Shown piece after piece: positions 28,975 to 37,862 of a DNA stretch of 64,000 bases. Numbering within the stretch: position 1 is the first letter of the stretch; each line of letters opens with the position of its first letter. Under the pieces are notes generated by a model. The model was not told where the DNA came from, did no database searches, and worked only from the letters and a program-made list of their open reading frames with translations. Position numbers and translations under genes: made by a program. Source of the DNA: Paenibacillus timonensis (GTDB lineage: Bacteria; Bacillota; Bacilli; Paenibacillales; Paenibacillaceae); assembly GCF_009725205.1 (NCBI RefSeq), contig NZ_WNZY01000004.1:1-64000 (forward strand). Reading direction: 5' to 3'.

Positions 28975-29931
28975 TTACAGCTTCAACATCTCCAGAAGAA
29001 CCCGGTCGCCCAAATAAGGCAAATATTCATGACCGTATTCATGATAAACCACCAGTTCCTTCTCCGATTGGATCTTGTTATAGGCCGCAAATTGCGTATA
29101 GGGCGGGCAGATCGTATCGGCCAAGCCGGTGACGAAGATGACCCTTGCCCTTATGCGATCAGCGAGATTCTGAACATCGATGTAGCCCAATTTGTTGAAG
29201 AAAGCGTCCTGCGTCTGGTGCAGAGGATCCATAAACCGGAAGTAGTAGGCCAACTCCTCGTACGCAGAACTGGCGACCTCCATTTCCCATGCCTTCTTGT
29301 AGTCCGTTAGGAACGGGTACACCGCAATGGCCAGCTTCACCCGCGGCTCCAGCGCGGCACAGGCCAAGGCTAAAGCGCCTCCCTGTGAGCAGCCGTGCAC
29401 GCCGATTCGATCGGGTTCGACCTGTTCCATCGTCATCAAGATCCGCACGGTTTGGATGAGATCGAGAAATACATTGCGGTAATACAGCTGATCCGGGTTG
29501 TCTTCGTCGATCCCGCGAATGATATGTCCTTTCAACGTTGTTCCCCTGACGTTCAGGTTATCCTCAGACAAACCGCCTTGCCCCCGGCAATCCATGGCAA
29601 TGACTGTAATGCCATGAGCCGCATACGCCGCTTTATCCGACCAATCTCCGCTTCCGGTATGATACCCGTGGAATAAAGCCAGCCCTGCTCCTCGACCCTG
29701 CGGGTGTTTGGGTTTCGCCAACTTCGCATGGACCCGTGCTCCGCCTACTCCCGTAAAATACAGATGGTAACATTCCACGAGCGGTGTCTGAAAATCCGCC
29801 GGGACCAGCTCGTATTTGAGCGGTTGGGCGTCCAATTCACCCAAGGCCCGCGCCCAATAAGCGTCGAAGTCGTCAGGTTTGGGACTGCTCCCCTCGTATT
29901 TCAACAAGTCCTCCAATTTATCGTTAGCCAT
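28975..29931 (-). CDS. Acetyl xylan esterase / cephalosporin-C deacetylase family esterase
   Basis: Cytoplasmic alpha/beta-hydrolase of carbohydrate esterase family 7 (AXE1), 318 aa with no signal peptide. The nucleophile elbow GCSQGG places Ser182. Asp272 (GLADTICPP) and His301 (EYGHEY) complete the triad, and the oxyanion-side motif is RGQGG (116-120). In this operon its likely substrate is acetylated manno- or glucomanno-oligosaccharide after import. It is the last gene of the binding-protein/permease/GH130 operon, 21 bases after the phosphorylase. No terminator is obvious before lepA. Confidence 0.9.
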   Translation of the reverse strand: MANDKLEDLLKYEGSSPKPDDFDAYWARALGELDAQPLKYELVPADFQTPLVECYHLYFTGVGGARVHAKLAKPKHPQGRGAGLALFHGYHTGSGDWSDKAAYAAHGITVIAMDCRGQGGLSEDNLNVRGTTLKGHIIRGIDEDNPDQLYYRNVFLDLIQTVRILMTMEQVEPDRIGVHGCSQGGALALACAALEPRVKLAIAVYPFLTDYKKAWEMEVASSAYEELAYYFRFMDPLHQTQDAFFNKLGYIDVQNLADRIRARVIFVTGLADTICPPYTQFAAYNKIQSEKELVVYHEYGHEYLPYLGDRVLLEMLKL

Positions 29932-29952
29932 CCTCGGCGCCTCCCGTCCCGC

Positions 29953-30975
29953 TTACATTCTTCCGATCTCGGCGTCGTCGCCGACTTCCTCATGGGTTGC
30001 TTTTACATAATCCACGATCTCCTGCACCGTCGTATAGGCGACGCCCACATAGGTGTCCGCAGCGCCGTAGTAAATGGTGATTCGACCTGTATCAGCATCG
30101 GTAAGGGCGGCACACGGAAACACCACATTGGGCACGAAGCCACGCTCCTCATACCATTCTTCCGGCGTCAGCACGTAGGTGCTGGAGCGGTATTTCACGC
30201 GAGAAGGTTCGTCTTTATCCAAGATTACCGCGCCCATACTGTAAACCAGTCCGTTACACGTCCCAGTCACGCCATGATAAAACATCAGCCAACCCTCGGA
30301 CGTTTCGATGGGAGCCGGGCCTCCGCCGATCTTCACCGATTGCCACCAACCTTGCCCGCCCTTGGTCATCACATGGCGATGTTTGCCCCAATAAACGAAA
30401 TCCGGGCTTTCGCTAAGGAAGACGTCGCCAAACGGCGTGTGGCCGCTATCGCTTGGGCGAGACAACATCACGAAATTGCCGCCGATTTTCCGCGGGAACA
30501 ACACGCCGTTGCGGTTAAACGGCAGGAACGGATTTTCCAAGCGAACAAACGTCTTGAAGTCCTGAGTTGTGGCCACGCCGATTGACGCGCCGTAGAAATC
30601 GGTGCACCAAATAATATAGTAGATATCCTCCACCTTCACCAACCGGGGATCGTACGCATAATTCGGTTGGAACGGCTTCCCTTGTTCATCTACGAATAAA
30701 ATCCGTTCCTCGTCGATTTTCCAGTCATAGCCGTCATTACTCCAACCTACATGCAGATGAGGACGACCGTTAATCGTTTCGGCGCGGAAAACACCAACGA
30801 AACGGCCTCCGTAAGGAACGACCGCGCTATTGAAAATCCGCGCGATACCCTTGGCCGGATTTCTCTTCACGACGGGGTTAGCGCTATGTCTCCATACGGG
30901 TCCTGCCGCAGACTCCGGTTTGTCTTGCCATGGGATATTCGGCAGGTTCTCTCCAATAATATTCACTGTGCTCAT
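29953..30975 (-). CDS. GH130 family beta-mannoside phosphorylase (GH130_2 type)
   Basis: Inverting phosphorylase of glycoside hydrolase family 130, 340 aa, cytoplasmic. Five-bladed propeller motifs are visible: NSAVVPYGGRFVGVFRAE, AYDPRLVKVEDIYY with the presumed proton-donor Asp109, NGVLFPRKI, IGGGPAPIETSEGWLMFYHG and VPNVVFPCAAL. Length and motif form match the subfamily acting on beta-1,4-manno-oligosaccharides (RaMP2-like), releasing mannose-1-phosphate. It differs clearly from the second GH130 at 37.9 kb, which has the disaccharide-phosphorylase form. It follows the permease genes by 36 bases. The exact linkage needs an assay. Confidence 0.88.
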   Translation of the reverse strand: MSTVNIIGENLPNIPWQDKPESAAGPVWRHSANPVVKRNPAKGIARIFNSAVVPYGGRFVGVFRAETINGRPHLHVGWSNDGYDWKIDEERILFVDEQGKPFQPNYAYDPRLVKVEDIYYIIWCTDFYGASIGVATTQDFKTFVRLENPFLPFNRNGVLFPRKIGGNFVMLSRPSDSGHTPFGDVFLSESPDFVYWGKHRHVMTKGGQGWWQSVKIGGGPAPIETSEGWLMFYHGVTGTCNGLVYSMGAVILDKDEPSRVKYRSSTYVLTPEEWYEERGFVPNVVFPCAALTDADTGRITIYYGAADTYVGVAYTTVQEIVDYVKATHEEVGDDAEIGRM

Positions 30976-31011
30976 GAGGTTACCCCTTCCAATTCAATCA
31001 GATGAGTGCGT

Positions 31012-31845
31012 TTATTTGACCGAGCCTTGCGCGAATCCGTTGTAAATGTATTTCTGCAGCGATACAAAAGCGATCAAGATCGGCACAATCGTAATCATGA
31101 TCCCTGCACAGATGACTTCCCATTGTGAACCGTAAGGGCCTTTAAACTTGAACAGTGCGGTGGAGATCACCTGCAGATCCTCGCTAGGCATATACAGGAA
31201 CGGCGTATAGAAATCGTTATAGATATTGACGCCCTTCACGATAATGACGGTGACAATGGCCGGGGCGAGCAGTGGTAGAATAATCCGCCAGTAAATCGTA
31301 AAATAAGAAGCACCGTCCAGCATGGCCGATTCGTCCAGAGATTCGGATATCGAATCCAGAAACTGCATGAAGATATACACGGCAATAATATCCGTGCCCA
31401 AGTAGAGCAAAATCGGGGCAAAGCGCGTATCGACCAGGTGAAAGAAATTGATGATTCGGAAAGTGGCGACCTGGGTCGTCACGCTTGGAATCAGGGTCGC
31501 CAGTAAGAAGGCGCCCATCAGCAACTTGTTGCCGCGGAATTTGAAGCGGTTCAAGACGTAAGCGATCATCGAGCCGATCAAGGTGGCGCCGAGGATTGAA
31601 ACAATCACGATGATCACCGTGTTCCCGAAGCCTAGCAGCATTTTTCCGTTAAGAAAAGCTTTGGAATAGTTGGCGAAGTTCAGCCAGTTCTCAGGCGGCG
31701 TCAATGGGCTGGTCGAGCCGTATTCCTTATTCGTTTTAAAGGAAGCAAACAGCACGACGACGATGGGAACCAACGCCGCGAAAGCGCCCAGCAGCAAGCT
31801 GATATATTTAATGAAGGACGTGGCGGCATATTTCAATCTATACAT
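31012..31845 (-). CDS. Carbohydrate ABC transporter permease (MalG-like)
   Basis: Inner-membrane permease of a CUT1 sugar importer, 277 aa with six predicted membrane segments. The cytoplasmic EAA loop that docks the ATPase is DESAMLDGASYFTIYWRIILP near residues 185-205. The short N terminus before the first helix is as in MalG. It begins 3 bases after its partner permease. No ATP-binding subunit is encoded in the cluster, so it probably uses a shared MsmX-type ATPase, as is usual in Bacillota. Confidence 0.93.
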   Translation of the reverse strand: MYRLKYAATSFIKYISLLLGAFAALVPIVVVLFASFKTNKEYGSTSPLTPPENWLNFANYSKAFLNGKMLLGFGNTVIIVIVSILGATLIGSMIAYVLNRFKFRGNKLLMGAFLLATLIPSVTTQVATFRIINFFHLVDTRFAPILLYLGTDIIAVYIFMQFLDSISESLDESAMLDGASYFTIYWRIILPLLAPAIVTVIIVKGVNIYNDFYTPFLYMPSEDLQVISTALFKFKGPYGSQWEVICAGIMITIVPILIAFVSLQKYIYNGFAQGSVK

Positions 31846-31848
31846 GGC

Positions 31849-32727
31849 TTACTTCTCCTCCTTGATCAACATGCGCTGCAGCAGGGTCACGATGATGACG
31901 ATGAACAGCAGGACGACCGCCATGGCGGAAGCGAGGCCAAGCTTGTTATATTTAAACGCGGTGGTCACCGTCTGGATGACGAACGTGTTACTTCCGTTAG
32001 AGCCGCCGGTCATAATATACGGAATGTCGAAGGCACTGATCGCGCCGCTGATGGCGAGGATCAGGTTGAGCTGCACGATTTTCATAATGCTCGGGATAAT
32101 GATATGGCGGAACTGGTGCCAGCGGTTGGCCCCGTCGATCTCGGCAGCCTCGTAAATATCGGAACCGATCGAGGATATCGCGCCTAGGAAAATAATGAAG
32201 TTAAAGCCCATATATCTCCACAAGGACGCGCCTGCCAGCGAGATGTTGATGATGTTTGGGTTTTTCAGCCATCCCTGCGTAAAGGCGCCGAGCCCCACCG
32301 ATTGCATTAAGGTATCCAGCGTACCGTCCGGACGGAAGAAGAACAGGAAAATGAACCCGATGGCTACCCCGTTTAGGAGGTAAGGAAAGAACAAGACCCC
32401 TTTGAAAAAGTTTTTGAGCCGTACTTTAAAGCTTAAAATCGTCGCGAAATAAAGAGCTAAAGCCATTTGAACGAAGGTAGCGCCGAAATAATATAAGCTG
32501 ACCTTAAAGACGGTGAAATACTTGGAGTCGGTAAAAATCGTCTTGTAGTTCTCAAACCCTACGAAATCGTAATGCTTGCTATAACCGTTCCAATTGGTGA
32601 AGCTGTATTTGAACATATTAAATACCGGCAAGTAGGCGAAAGTGAACAATAAGGCGACCGGGATCAGCGAGAAGGCGAAGATGATCACTTTCCGCTGGGT
32701 TTTGTAGCTTAAATTTTTGAACACCAC
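31849..32727 (-). CDS. Carbohydrate ABC transporter permease (MalF-like)
   Basis: Partner permease, 292 aa with six membrane segments. The EAA loop is YEAAEIDGANRWHQFRHIIIP near residues 190-210. The first helix near residues 12-35 is followed by the YSFTNWNGYS loop common to CUT1 permeases. It lies 117 bases downstream of the binding-protein gene; a stem-loop in that gap probably gives the binding protein a higher dosage than the permeases. Confidence 0.93.
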   Translation of the reverse strand: MVFKNLSYKTQRKVIIFAFSLIPVALLFTFAYLPVFNMFKYSFTNWNGYSKHYDFVGFENYKTIFTDSKYFTVFKVSLYYFGATFVQMALALYFATILSFKVRLKNFFKGVLFFPYLLNGVAIGFIFLFFFRPDGTLDTLMQSVGLGAFTQGWLKNPNIINISLAGASLWRYMGFNFIIFLGAISSIGSDIYEAAEIDGANRWHQFRHIIIPSIMKIVQLNLILAISGAISAFDIPYIMTGGSNGSNTFVIQTVTTAFKYNKLGLASAMAVVLLFIVIIVTLLQRMLIKEEK

Positions 32728-32784
32728 TCACACCTCCAAAAACTCTGAAAAATGCCTATATCTGTCTCTCCTTGACCAAGATCA

Positions 32785-32817
32785 CAAGGGAAACGCACAT
32801 TCAGCACGTTCCCCTTG
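32785..32817 (-). promoter_or_regulatory. Intercistronic stem-loop between binding protein and permease genes
   Basis: CAAGGGAAACG pairs with CGTTCCCCTTG (one G-T pair, loop of 11). No T-run follows on the minus strand, so it looks like an mRNA-stabilising or attenuating hairpin, as known for MalE-type operons, and not a full terminator. Confidence 0.6.
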
Positions 32818-32844
32818 CAAGTTTTGTCTCCCCGGTGACCGAAG

Positions 32845-34200
32845 TTATTTCGCAAATTTGGCGCGGGATTTGATCCAGGCGTCGTTCAGATCCTTCATGA
32901 TGTCGTCATAGGATTCATCGAGGTTGCCGATCGCGGCTTCCATGATCCGTTTCTTAAATTCAGGTTGCCACAAGCCGATTTCTGCATCCTTGTCGATTTT
33001 GTCCACCAAACCTTCTTGGCCTTGCTGTGCAGGGGTTTGCAATTCAAACTTCACATCGGACCCTTCGAATTGCTTCAGCGTTTCAGGAAGCGGAGCGCCT
33101 ACAACCGGGCTCATGCCGCCTGCTTGTTCCGTAGGATATCCGGATTTATTGATGAACCAGTCCAGCCAAGCTCTTGCCGCTTCTTTGTTCTTGCTGTGCT
33201 TGCTGATGCCTAGCGTATAGTCGTCGGCTAGTGGCATAATGATTTCCTTGGCATTCGTCGGGAAAGGCATGTAAGCGATGTCATCTGGATTCTCAGCTAA
33301 CCCTTGAACCTGCCCGATCGCCCACGAACCCAGCACCATGGCCCCGATTTTGCCATTGGCCATGTCGGCTTTGGAGGCTTCCCAGTTCGTCGTGGTTGGG
33401 TCTTCTTCAATTAAACCTTGTTTCGCGGTGTCGTACATCACTTTGTACAGTTCATAGTGCGGTTGTCCAGGAACGAAGTTGTCGTCCGTGTTGGGTTGCG
33501 TAACGTTGACGTAGTCGACGCTTCCGGCAACGGTAGTCAATACAGCTTCCCATTGGGTCAAAGGCCAGCTGTCCGCATAGTTGCTGTATAGAGGAATCGC
33601 GTCGCCTTTGTCTTTGATTTTCTGCAAAGCCGCTAAAAATTCGTCCGGCGTTCTTGGTGTCGTCGTTACGCCGGCGTCATTGAACACTTTCTTGTTGTAC
33701 AAAATACCGGAGAAGTTCACTGCGATCGGAATGCCGTAAGATTGCCCGTCTACGGTTCTCTCTTCCAAACCGATGTACTGCTTGCTCAGTTCCTCCAATG
33801 TACCGAGCGGTTCGAAGAACTCTGGGGTATCCGCGAGCGGAATGCTGGTAGGAAGCAGCAGAACATCGCCGTAATCGTCGGAGTTCATCCGAACCGTAAT
33901 TTGTCCTTCATAGTCGGAAAGTGCTTGAAACTTCACTTTGACATTCGGATATTCCTTATTGAACTGGGCCTCGTAATCTTTGAATACCGTATCCACGATG
34001 TCTGTTCTTTGGGTAATGACGGTAATTTCTCCGGAGATATCTCCGCCCGCTGGTTGCTCTGAGCTGGTGCTTTCAGTTCCGGTATTCCCCGTCACATTGT
34101 TCTGAGCCGCGTTGTTCTTGTTGTTCCCTCCACAGCCTGCCAGTAGAGTCAGGACAAGCATCAAGGCCATCAAGCCGAGAAACGATTTACTTTTTCTCAT
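32845..34200 (-). CDS. Extracellular sugar-binding lipoprotein of ABC importer
   Basis: Family 1 solute-binding protein, 451 aa. Residues 1-22 are a lipoprotein signal with the lipobox LLAGC, Cys23 being the anchor. A disordered Asn/Thr/Gly/Ser stretch runs to about residue 55. The mature domain begins EITVITQRTDIVDTVF, and family motifs such as YGIPIAVNFSGILYNKKVF follow. First gene of the mannan-uptake operon, preceded by a good promoter with an embedded LacI-type palindrome. Ligand is inferred from neighbours as manno-oligosaccharide. Confidence 0.93.
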   Translation of the reverse strand: MRKSKSFLGLMALMLVLTLLAGCGGNNKNNAAQNNVTGNTGTESTSSEQPAGGDISGEITVITQRTDIVDTVFKDYEAQFNKEYPNVKVKFQALSDYEGQITVRMNSDDYGDVLLLPTSIPLADTPEFFEPLGTLEELSKQYIGLEERTVDGQSYGIPIAVNFSGILYNKKVFNDAGVTTTPRTPDEFLAALQKIKDKGDAIPLYSNYADSWPLTQWEAVLTTVAGSVDYVNVTQPNTDDNFVPGQPHYELYKVMYDTAKQGLIEEDPTTTNWEASKADMANGKIGAMVLGSWAIGQVQGLAENPDDIAYMPFPTNAKEIIMPLADDYTLGISKHSKNKEAARAWLDWFINKSGYPTEQAGGMSPVVGAPLPETLKQFEGSDVKFELQTPAQQGQEGLVDKIDKDAEIGLWQPEFKKRIMEAAIGNLDESYDDIMKDLNDAWIKSRAKFAK

Positions 34201-34230
34201 TTCTGTTAACCCCTTTCAGTTTATAAATTA

Positions 34231-34281
34231 GGTTATCGATAAACTACATACGATTCTATATTGAATACGCTTTCTCGTCAA
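34231..34281 (-). promoter_or_regulatory. Promoter and LacI-type operator of the uptake operon
   Basis: On the minus strand TTGACG (34276-34281), 17-base spacer, TAGAAT (34253-34258). Just downstream, GTTTATCGATAACC (34231-34244), with perfect palindromic core TTATCGATAA and a central CG, sits over the expected transcript start. This is the form and position of a LacI-family operator, and the divergent regulator next to it is the likely ligand-responsive repressor. Confidence 0.65.
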
Positions 34282-34368
34282 TAATGAAGTTGATTAATTA
34301 TTATTTTATAAAGTAATTTTTCGGACTATATTGGGTTTTTATTAAGTCCGACCTACTTCTTATCTTTC

Positions 34369-34393
34369 TATTTACCGATAGAATAGGTATACT
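34369..34393 (+). promoter_or_regulatory. Possible autoregulatory site of the first LacI gene
   Basis: TTCTAT TTACCG ATAGAA is an inverted repeat (about 34367-34384), with TTACCGATAG resembling the TTATCGATAA operator. It lies directly before TATACT (34388-34393), a candidate -10 box for the plus-strand regulator gene; the -35 is weak. Confidence 0.4.
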
Positions 34394-34451
34394 GGATTTT
34401 AGGTCGATTGGCTCTCATGAAACGATTTAACGGGATGGTGAATACAAGTTC

Positions 34452-35474
34452 ATGAAAAGCAACATAACGATGAAAGATATCGCCGACAAGCTAGGCGTCA
34501 GCAGTGTAACGGTATCCAAAGCGCTGAATGACAAAGAAGGCGTTAGCGACACCCTGAAGCTGAAGATCAAAAAGGTAGCCGGCGAAATGGGTTACCGCTT
34601 CAACTCAGCGGCCAAATCGATCAAGGACGGACTTTCATATAATATTGGAGTCATGATACCGCAGCGGTTTACGGGGCTCCGGGAGTCCTTTTATTTGCAG
34701 GTCTATCAGCAGATCGCCATTCAATTGGACCACTACGGCTACTTCGGAATTTTAAACATATTAAGCAGTGAAGACGAAGAACAGCTGAATTTCCCGCGAG
34801 TCTACAGCGAGAATAAGGTGGACGGCATCATTATTTTGGGGCAGGTCAGCAAGAAGTACATCGAAACGGTGCAAAATATGGAGTTGCCGAAGCTGTTTCT
34901 CGACTTTTACGATGAGCATGCCGCGATCGATTCGATCGTTACCGATAACTTTTACGGCGCATACGAGATCACCAATTATTTGATCCAATGCGGCCATCGC
35001 GACATCGCCTTTGTAGGCAACATCTATTCCACCAGCAGTATCCAGGATCGTTTTCTAGGTTATTACAAATCGTTGCTGGAACACGGAATGGCGTTAAATG
35101 AGCGCCTGCTACTCAATGATCGTGACGAACATGGCGCTTATATCGATATTGAGCTTCCGGAACAAATGCCTACCGCGTTCGTCTGTAACTGTGACCAGGT
35201 TGCCTATATTTTTGGCGAGCGTCTAAACAACATGGGTTACCGCGTTCCGGATGACTGCTCGATTGTCGGATTCGACAACGACGTTTACGCAACACTGGCG
35301 AACCCGCCGCTAACAACGGTCGAGGTGGATATTGAGCAGATGGCCCGTTCCGCCGTCAAGGCGATCATGGATAAAGTGTCCAACCCCCATCGCCGCATCG
35401 GCCGCATGCTGGTGCAGGGCAAGATCATCTATCGCAATTCCGTCAAAACCCTTCATACTGAACCCGCCGAATAG
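34452..35474 (+). CDS. LacI-family transcriptional regulator (1)
   Basis: 340-aa repressor with an N-terminal LacI helix-turn-helix (MKDIADKLGVSSVTVSKALNDKEGVS, residues 6-31 region; hinge helix near SAAKSIKDG). A periplasmic-binding-protein-like sensor domain follows, with SIVGFDNDVYATLANPPLTTV near residue 275. It is divergent from the uptake operon and upstream of the catabolic operon, so it probably senses imported manno-oligosaccharide or a derived disaccharide. Its stop codon TAG lies in the loop of its own terminator. Confidence 0.93.
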   Translation: MKSNITMKDIADKLGVSSVTVSKALNDKEGVSDTLKLKIKKVAGEMGYRFNSAAKSIKDGLSYNIGVMIPQRFTGLRESFYLQVYQQIAIQLDHYGYFGILNILSSEDEEQLNFPRVYSENKVDGIIILGQVSKKYIETVQNMELPKLFLDFYDEHAAIDSIVTDNFYGAYEITNYLIQCGHRDIAFVGNIYSTSSIQDRFLGYYKSLLEHGMALNERLLLNDRDEHGAYIDIELPEQMPTAFVCNCDQVAYIFGERLNNMGYRVPDDCSIVGFDNDVYATLANPPLTTVEVDIEQMARSAVKAIMDKVSNPHRRIGRMLVQGKIIYRNSVKTLHTEPAE

Positions 35475-35490
35475 TCGGCGGGTTCTTTGT
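35461..35490 (+). terminator. Terminator overlapping the end of LacI gene 1
   Basis: AACCCGCCGA (35461-35470) pairs perfectly with TCGGCGGGTT (35475-35484), followed by CTTTGTGTATTT. The last codons and stop of the regulator gene form the left arm and loop. Confidence 0.85.
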
Positions 35491-35533
35491 GTATTTAGGC
35501 AAAAACACGCTAACAAATCCTAAAATAAAATGG

Positions 35534-35562
35534 TTGAATCTCCCGTTTAATCGTTATATAGT
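35534..35562 (+). promoter_or_regulatory. Sigma-A promoter of the mannanase operon
   Basis: TTGAAT (35534-35539), 17-base spacer, TATAGT (35557-35562), with the start point expected near 35569, ahead of the operator and the mannanase gene. Confidence 0.75.
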
Positions 35563-35580
35563 TATGTCATAAATCGATGT

Positions 35581-35614
35581 TTGTTATCATAATGCAAATA
35601 ACAAATGATAACAA
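35581..35614 (+). promoter_or_regulatory. Probable repressor operator of the mannanase operon
   Basis: TTGTTATCAT (35581-35590) and ATGATAACAA (35605-35614) are exact reverse complements separated by 14 bases and sit just downstream of the expected transcript start. The TTGTTAT half-site recurs three times in the promoter of the second LacI gene (40252-40278), so that regulator is the better candidate binder. Confidence 0.6.
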
Positions 35615-35646
35615 AAATCAAGTAATGGATGATGAGGTGAATCTAC

Positions 35647-36609
35647 ATGATGCAATCGATCGAACCGTATATTGCCGGGATGACTTGGGGATTTATGGGG
35701 ATCAGAGGCGACTGGGGTAACGAAACCGCGGCTCGTTCCATGGAAACAATGGCAGCAGTCACCGGGAGTAACTGGACGGCCATTGCTTTTGCCGCATTAC
35801 AAGCGACCGCCTTCTCGACAGAGATCCCCTACAGGGAAGCACCGACGGTGACGGACGAGGAAATCAGGTGGGCGATTCGTAAGGCGCATTCGCTCGGGCT
35901 CAAGATATGCCTGAAGCCGATCGTGAACTGTGCGGACGGGACTTGGCGGGCGCACATTAATTTTTTTGATAAAGATGTACCTTGCGAACCGAAATGGTCC
36001 GATTGGTTTACCTCCTACCGTGCCTATATTCTGCACTTCGCGCAAATCGCCGAGGAGACCGGATGCGAGATGTTCTGTATCGGCTGCGAAATGGTGCAAA
36101 CCGACCGGCGGGAAGCGGAATGGCGCGCCTTAATCGCCGATGTCCGTCAGATTTACCACGGGCCGTTGACCTACAACTGCGACAAATATCAAGAGGACAA
36201 CGTAACATGGTGGGACGCACTCGATCTGATTAGTTCCAGCGGCTATTACCCGATCGGGGATTGGGATCGCCAGTTAGACCGAATTGAAAGCGTTATCCAA
36301 AAATTCGGCAAACCATTTTTATTTATGGAAGCCGGCTGCCCCAGCCGCACCGGTTCGGCGATGCTTCCCAACGACTGGACACTGCAAGGCGCAGTTAGCG
36401 AGGATGAGCAAGCGGAATATTACCGCACGATGCTGCAAAAATGCGGGGAGCGCGACTGGGTTCGCGGCTTTATGCTGTGGGATTGGCCGGCGCGGCTATA
36501 TGAACGGAACCAGGCGGCAACGCATGATGGTTACTGCATTTATGGCAAAAAGGCGGAAAAGATCGTGGCCGAAGCTTATGCCGTCAAACTTAGCGCGATA
36601 GTAGATTAA
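35647..36609 (+). CDS. GH113 endo-beta-1,4-mannanase
   Basis: Retaining mannanase of glycoside hydrolase family 113, 320 aa, the same length as the characterised Alicyclobacillus AaManA. It is cytoplasmic: there is no signal peptide. The proton donor is Glu148 in CIGCEM and the nucleophile is Glu228 in FLFMEAG, each three residues before the AaManA equivalents (151 and 231, from memory). The barrel strands ICLKPIVNCADGTW and DLISSSGYYPIG support the fold. It probably trims imported oligosaccharides to mannobiose. GAGGTG precedes ATG. First gene of a three-gene catabolic operon. Confidence 0.9.
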   Translation: MMQSIEPYIAGMTWGFMGIRGDWGNETAARSMETMAAVTGSNWTAIAFAALQATAFSTEIPYREAPTVTDEEIRWAIRKAHSLGLKICLKPIVNCADGTWRAHINFFDKDVPCEPKWSDWFTSYRAYILHFAQIAEETGCEMFCIGCEMVQTDRREAEWRALIADVRQIYHGPLTYNCDKYQEDNVTWWDALDLISSSGYYPIGDWDRQLDRIESVIQKFGKPFLFMEAGCPSRTGSAMLPNDWTLQGAVSEDEQAEYYRTMLQKCGERDWVRGFMLWDWPARLYERNQAATHDGYCIYGKKAEKIVAEAYAVKLSAIVD

Positions 36610-36622
36610 GGAGGCTTTTTTC

Positions 36623-37819
36623 GTGAAAACCCCTGATTGGAAATCACAACTGCAGCAGGAGCTGCAGGCCAACATTCTGGCGTTTTGGACCGATCATACG
36701 GTTGACGGGCAACAAGGCGGTTTTGTCGGCTACATCGATCCGCACCTCAACAAGAATCTCGATGCCGATAAAGGACTGGTGCTGAATGCCCGGATCCTTT
36801 GGACCTTCGCTTCCGCCTACCGCCTCTTCCCTGTTCCGAAATACCTGGAGATGGCGGAGCGTGCTTACGATTACCTGAAGGCGTATTTTGCAGATCCCGA
36901 GTACGGCGGCTTCTATTGGATGGTCGATGCGCAAGGCATTCCGGTCCAGGACAAAAAGCAGGTTTACGGGCAAGCATTCGTTATTTATGCTTTGGCGGAA
37001 TATTATCGCGTGACCTCCAATACCGAGGTGTTAGAACGGGCGATCGAGCTTTACCGTCTCCTGGAGCAGCATGGCTATGATCCGGTTCACAAAGGTTATA
37101 TTGAAGCGCTCGCGCGCGATTGGAAACCAACCGAAGACTTAAGTCTCAGCAATAAGGATTTAAACGAGAAGAAATCCATGAATACGCACCTGCACGTGCT
37201 GGAGGCATACACCAATCTGTACCGGGTGTGGAAATCCCCCGAGCTGCAAAACAGCTTATCCGAATTGATTGATGTGACGCTGGAGCATATTATTGATCCG
37301 AAAACCGCCCATTTTCTGTTATTCTTCGATGACACCTGGGAGATCAAGGGACATCATGTCTCGTATGGCCATGATATCGAAGGCAGCTGGCTGCTTGTGG
37401 AGGCTGCTGAGGTGCTGGGTATCCCCGTGCTGACGCAGCGCGTGAAGGACATCGCCGTAGCAATGGCGGAGGCCGTATATATGGAAGGCGTAGACCTAGA
37501 CGGCGGCATATGGAACGAAGCCGATTCAGACGGCCTAACCGATGATCATAAAGACTGGTGGCCGCAAGCGGAAGCGATGGTTGGCTTTTACAACGCTTAT
37601 CAACTGACCGGTGACGCGAAGTACCGGGATGCGGCGGCCCATTCCTGGAGATTTATCCAGACGTATCTGGTGGACCGCGAGAACGGCGAATGGTTCTGGG
37701 GCGTAGACCGAAGCGGCGACCCGCTGCCGGGCGAGCCGAAGGTCAGCCCGTGGAAATGCCCTTACCACAACAGTCGCGCTTGCCTGGAAATGTTGGAACG
37801 TCTGGGGCACGAGCAATAG
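36623..37819 (+). CDS. AGE-family epimerase (mannobiose/cellobiose 2-epimerase)
   Basis: An (alpha/alpha)6-barrel epimerase of the N-acylglucosamine 2-epimerase superfamily, 398 aa, with GTG start and TAAGGAGG upstream. Motifs of cellobiose/mannobiose 2-epimerases are present: [18 protein letters not shown] near residue 185, [15 protein letters not shown] near 252 with the catalytic-type His, [15 protein letters not shown] near 315, and [10 protein letters not shown] near 380. Placed between a mannanase and a mannosylglucose phosphorylase, it very probably turns beta-1,4-mannobiose into 4-O-beta-mannosyl-glucose. The gap to the mannanase is 13 bases. Confidence 0.9.
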   Translation: MKTPDWKSQLQQELQANILAFWTDHTVDGQQGGFVGYIDPHLNKNLDADKGLVLNARILWTFASAYRLFPVPKYLEMAERAYDYLKAYFADPEYGGFYWMVDAQGIPVQDKKQVYGQAFVIYALAEYYRVTSNTEVLERAIELYRLLEQHGYDPVHKGYIEALARDWKPTEDLSLSNKDLNEKKSMNTHLHVLEAYTNLYRVWKSPELQNSLSELIDVTLEHIIDPKTAHFLLFFDDTWEIKGHHVSYGHDIEGSWLLVEAAEVLGIPVLTQRVKDIAVAMAEAVYMEGVDLDGGIWNEADSDGLTDDHKDWWPQAEAMVGFYNAYQLTGDAKYRDAAAHSWRFIQTYLVDRENGEWFWGVDRSGDPLPGEPKVSPWKCPYHNSRACLEMLERLGHEQ

Positions 37820-37862
37820 CTATCATCTTTTCATTCCATTTCATCGATCGGAGGAATATAGA

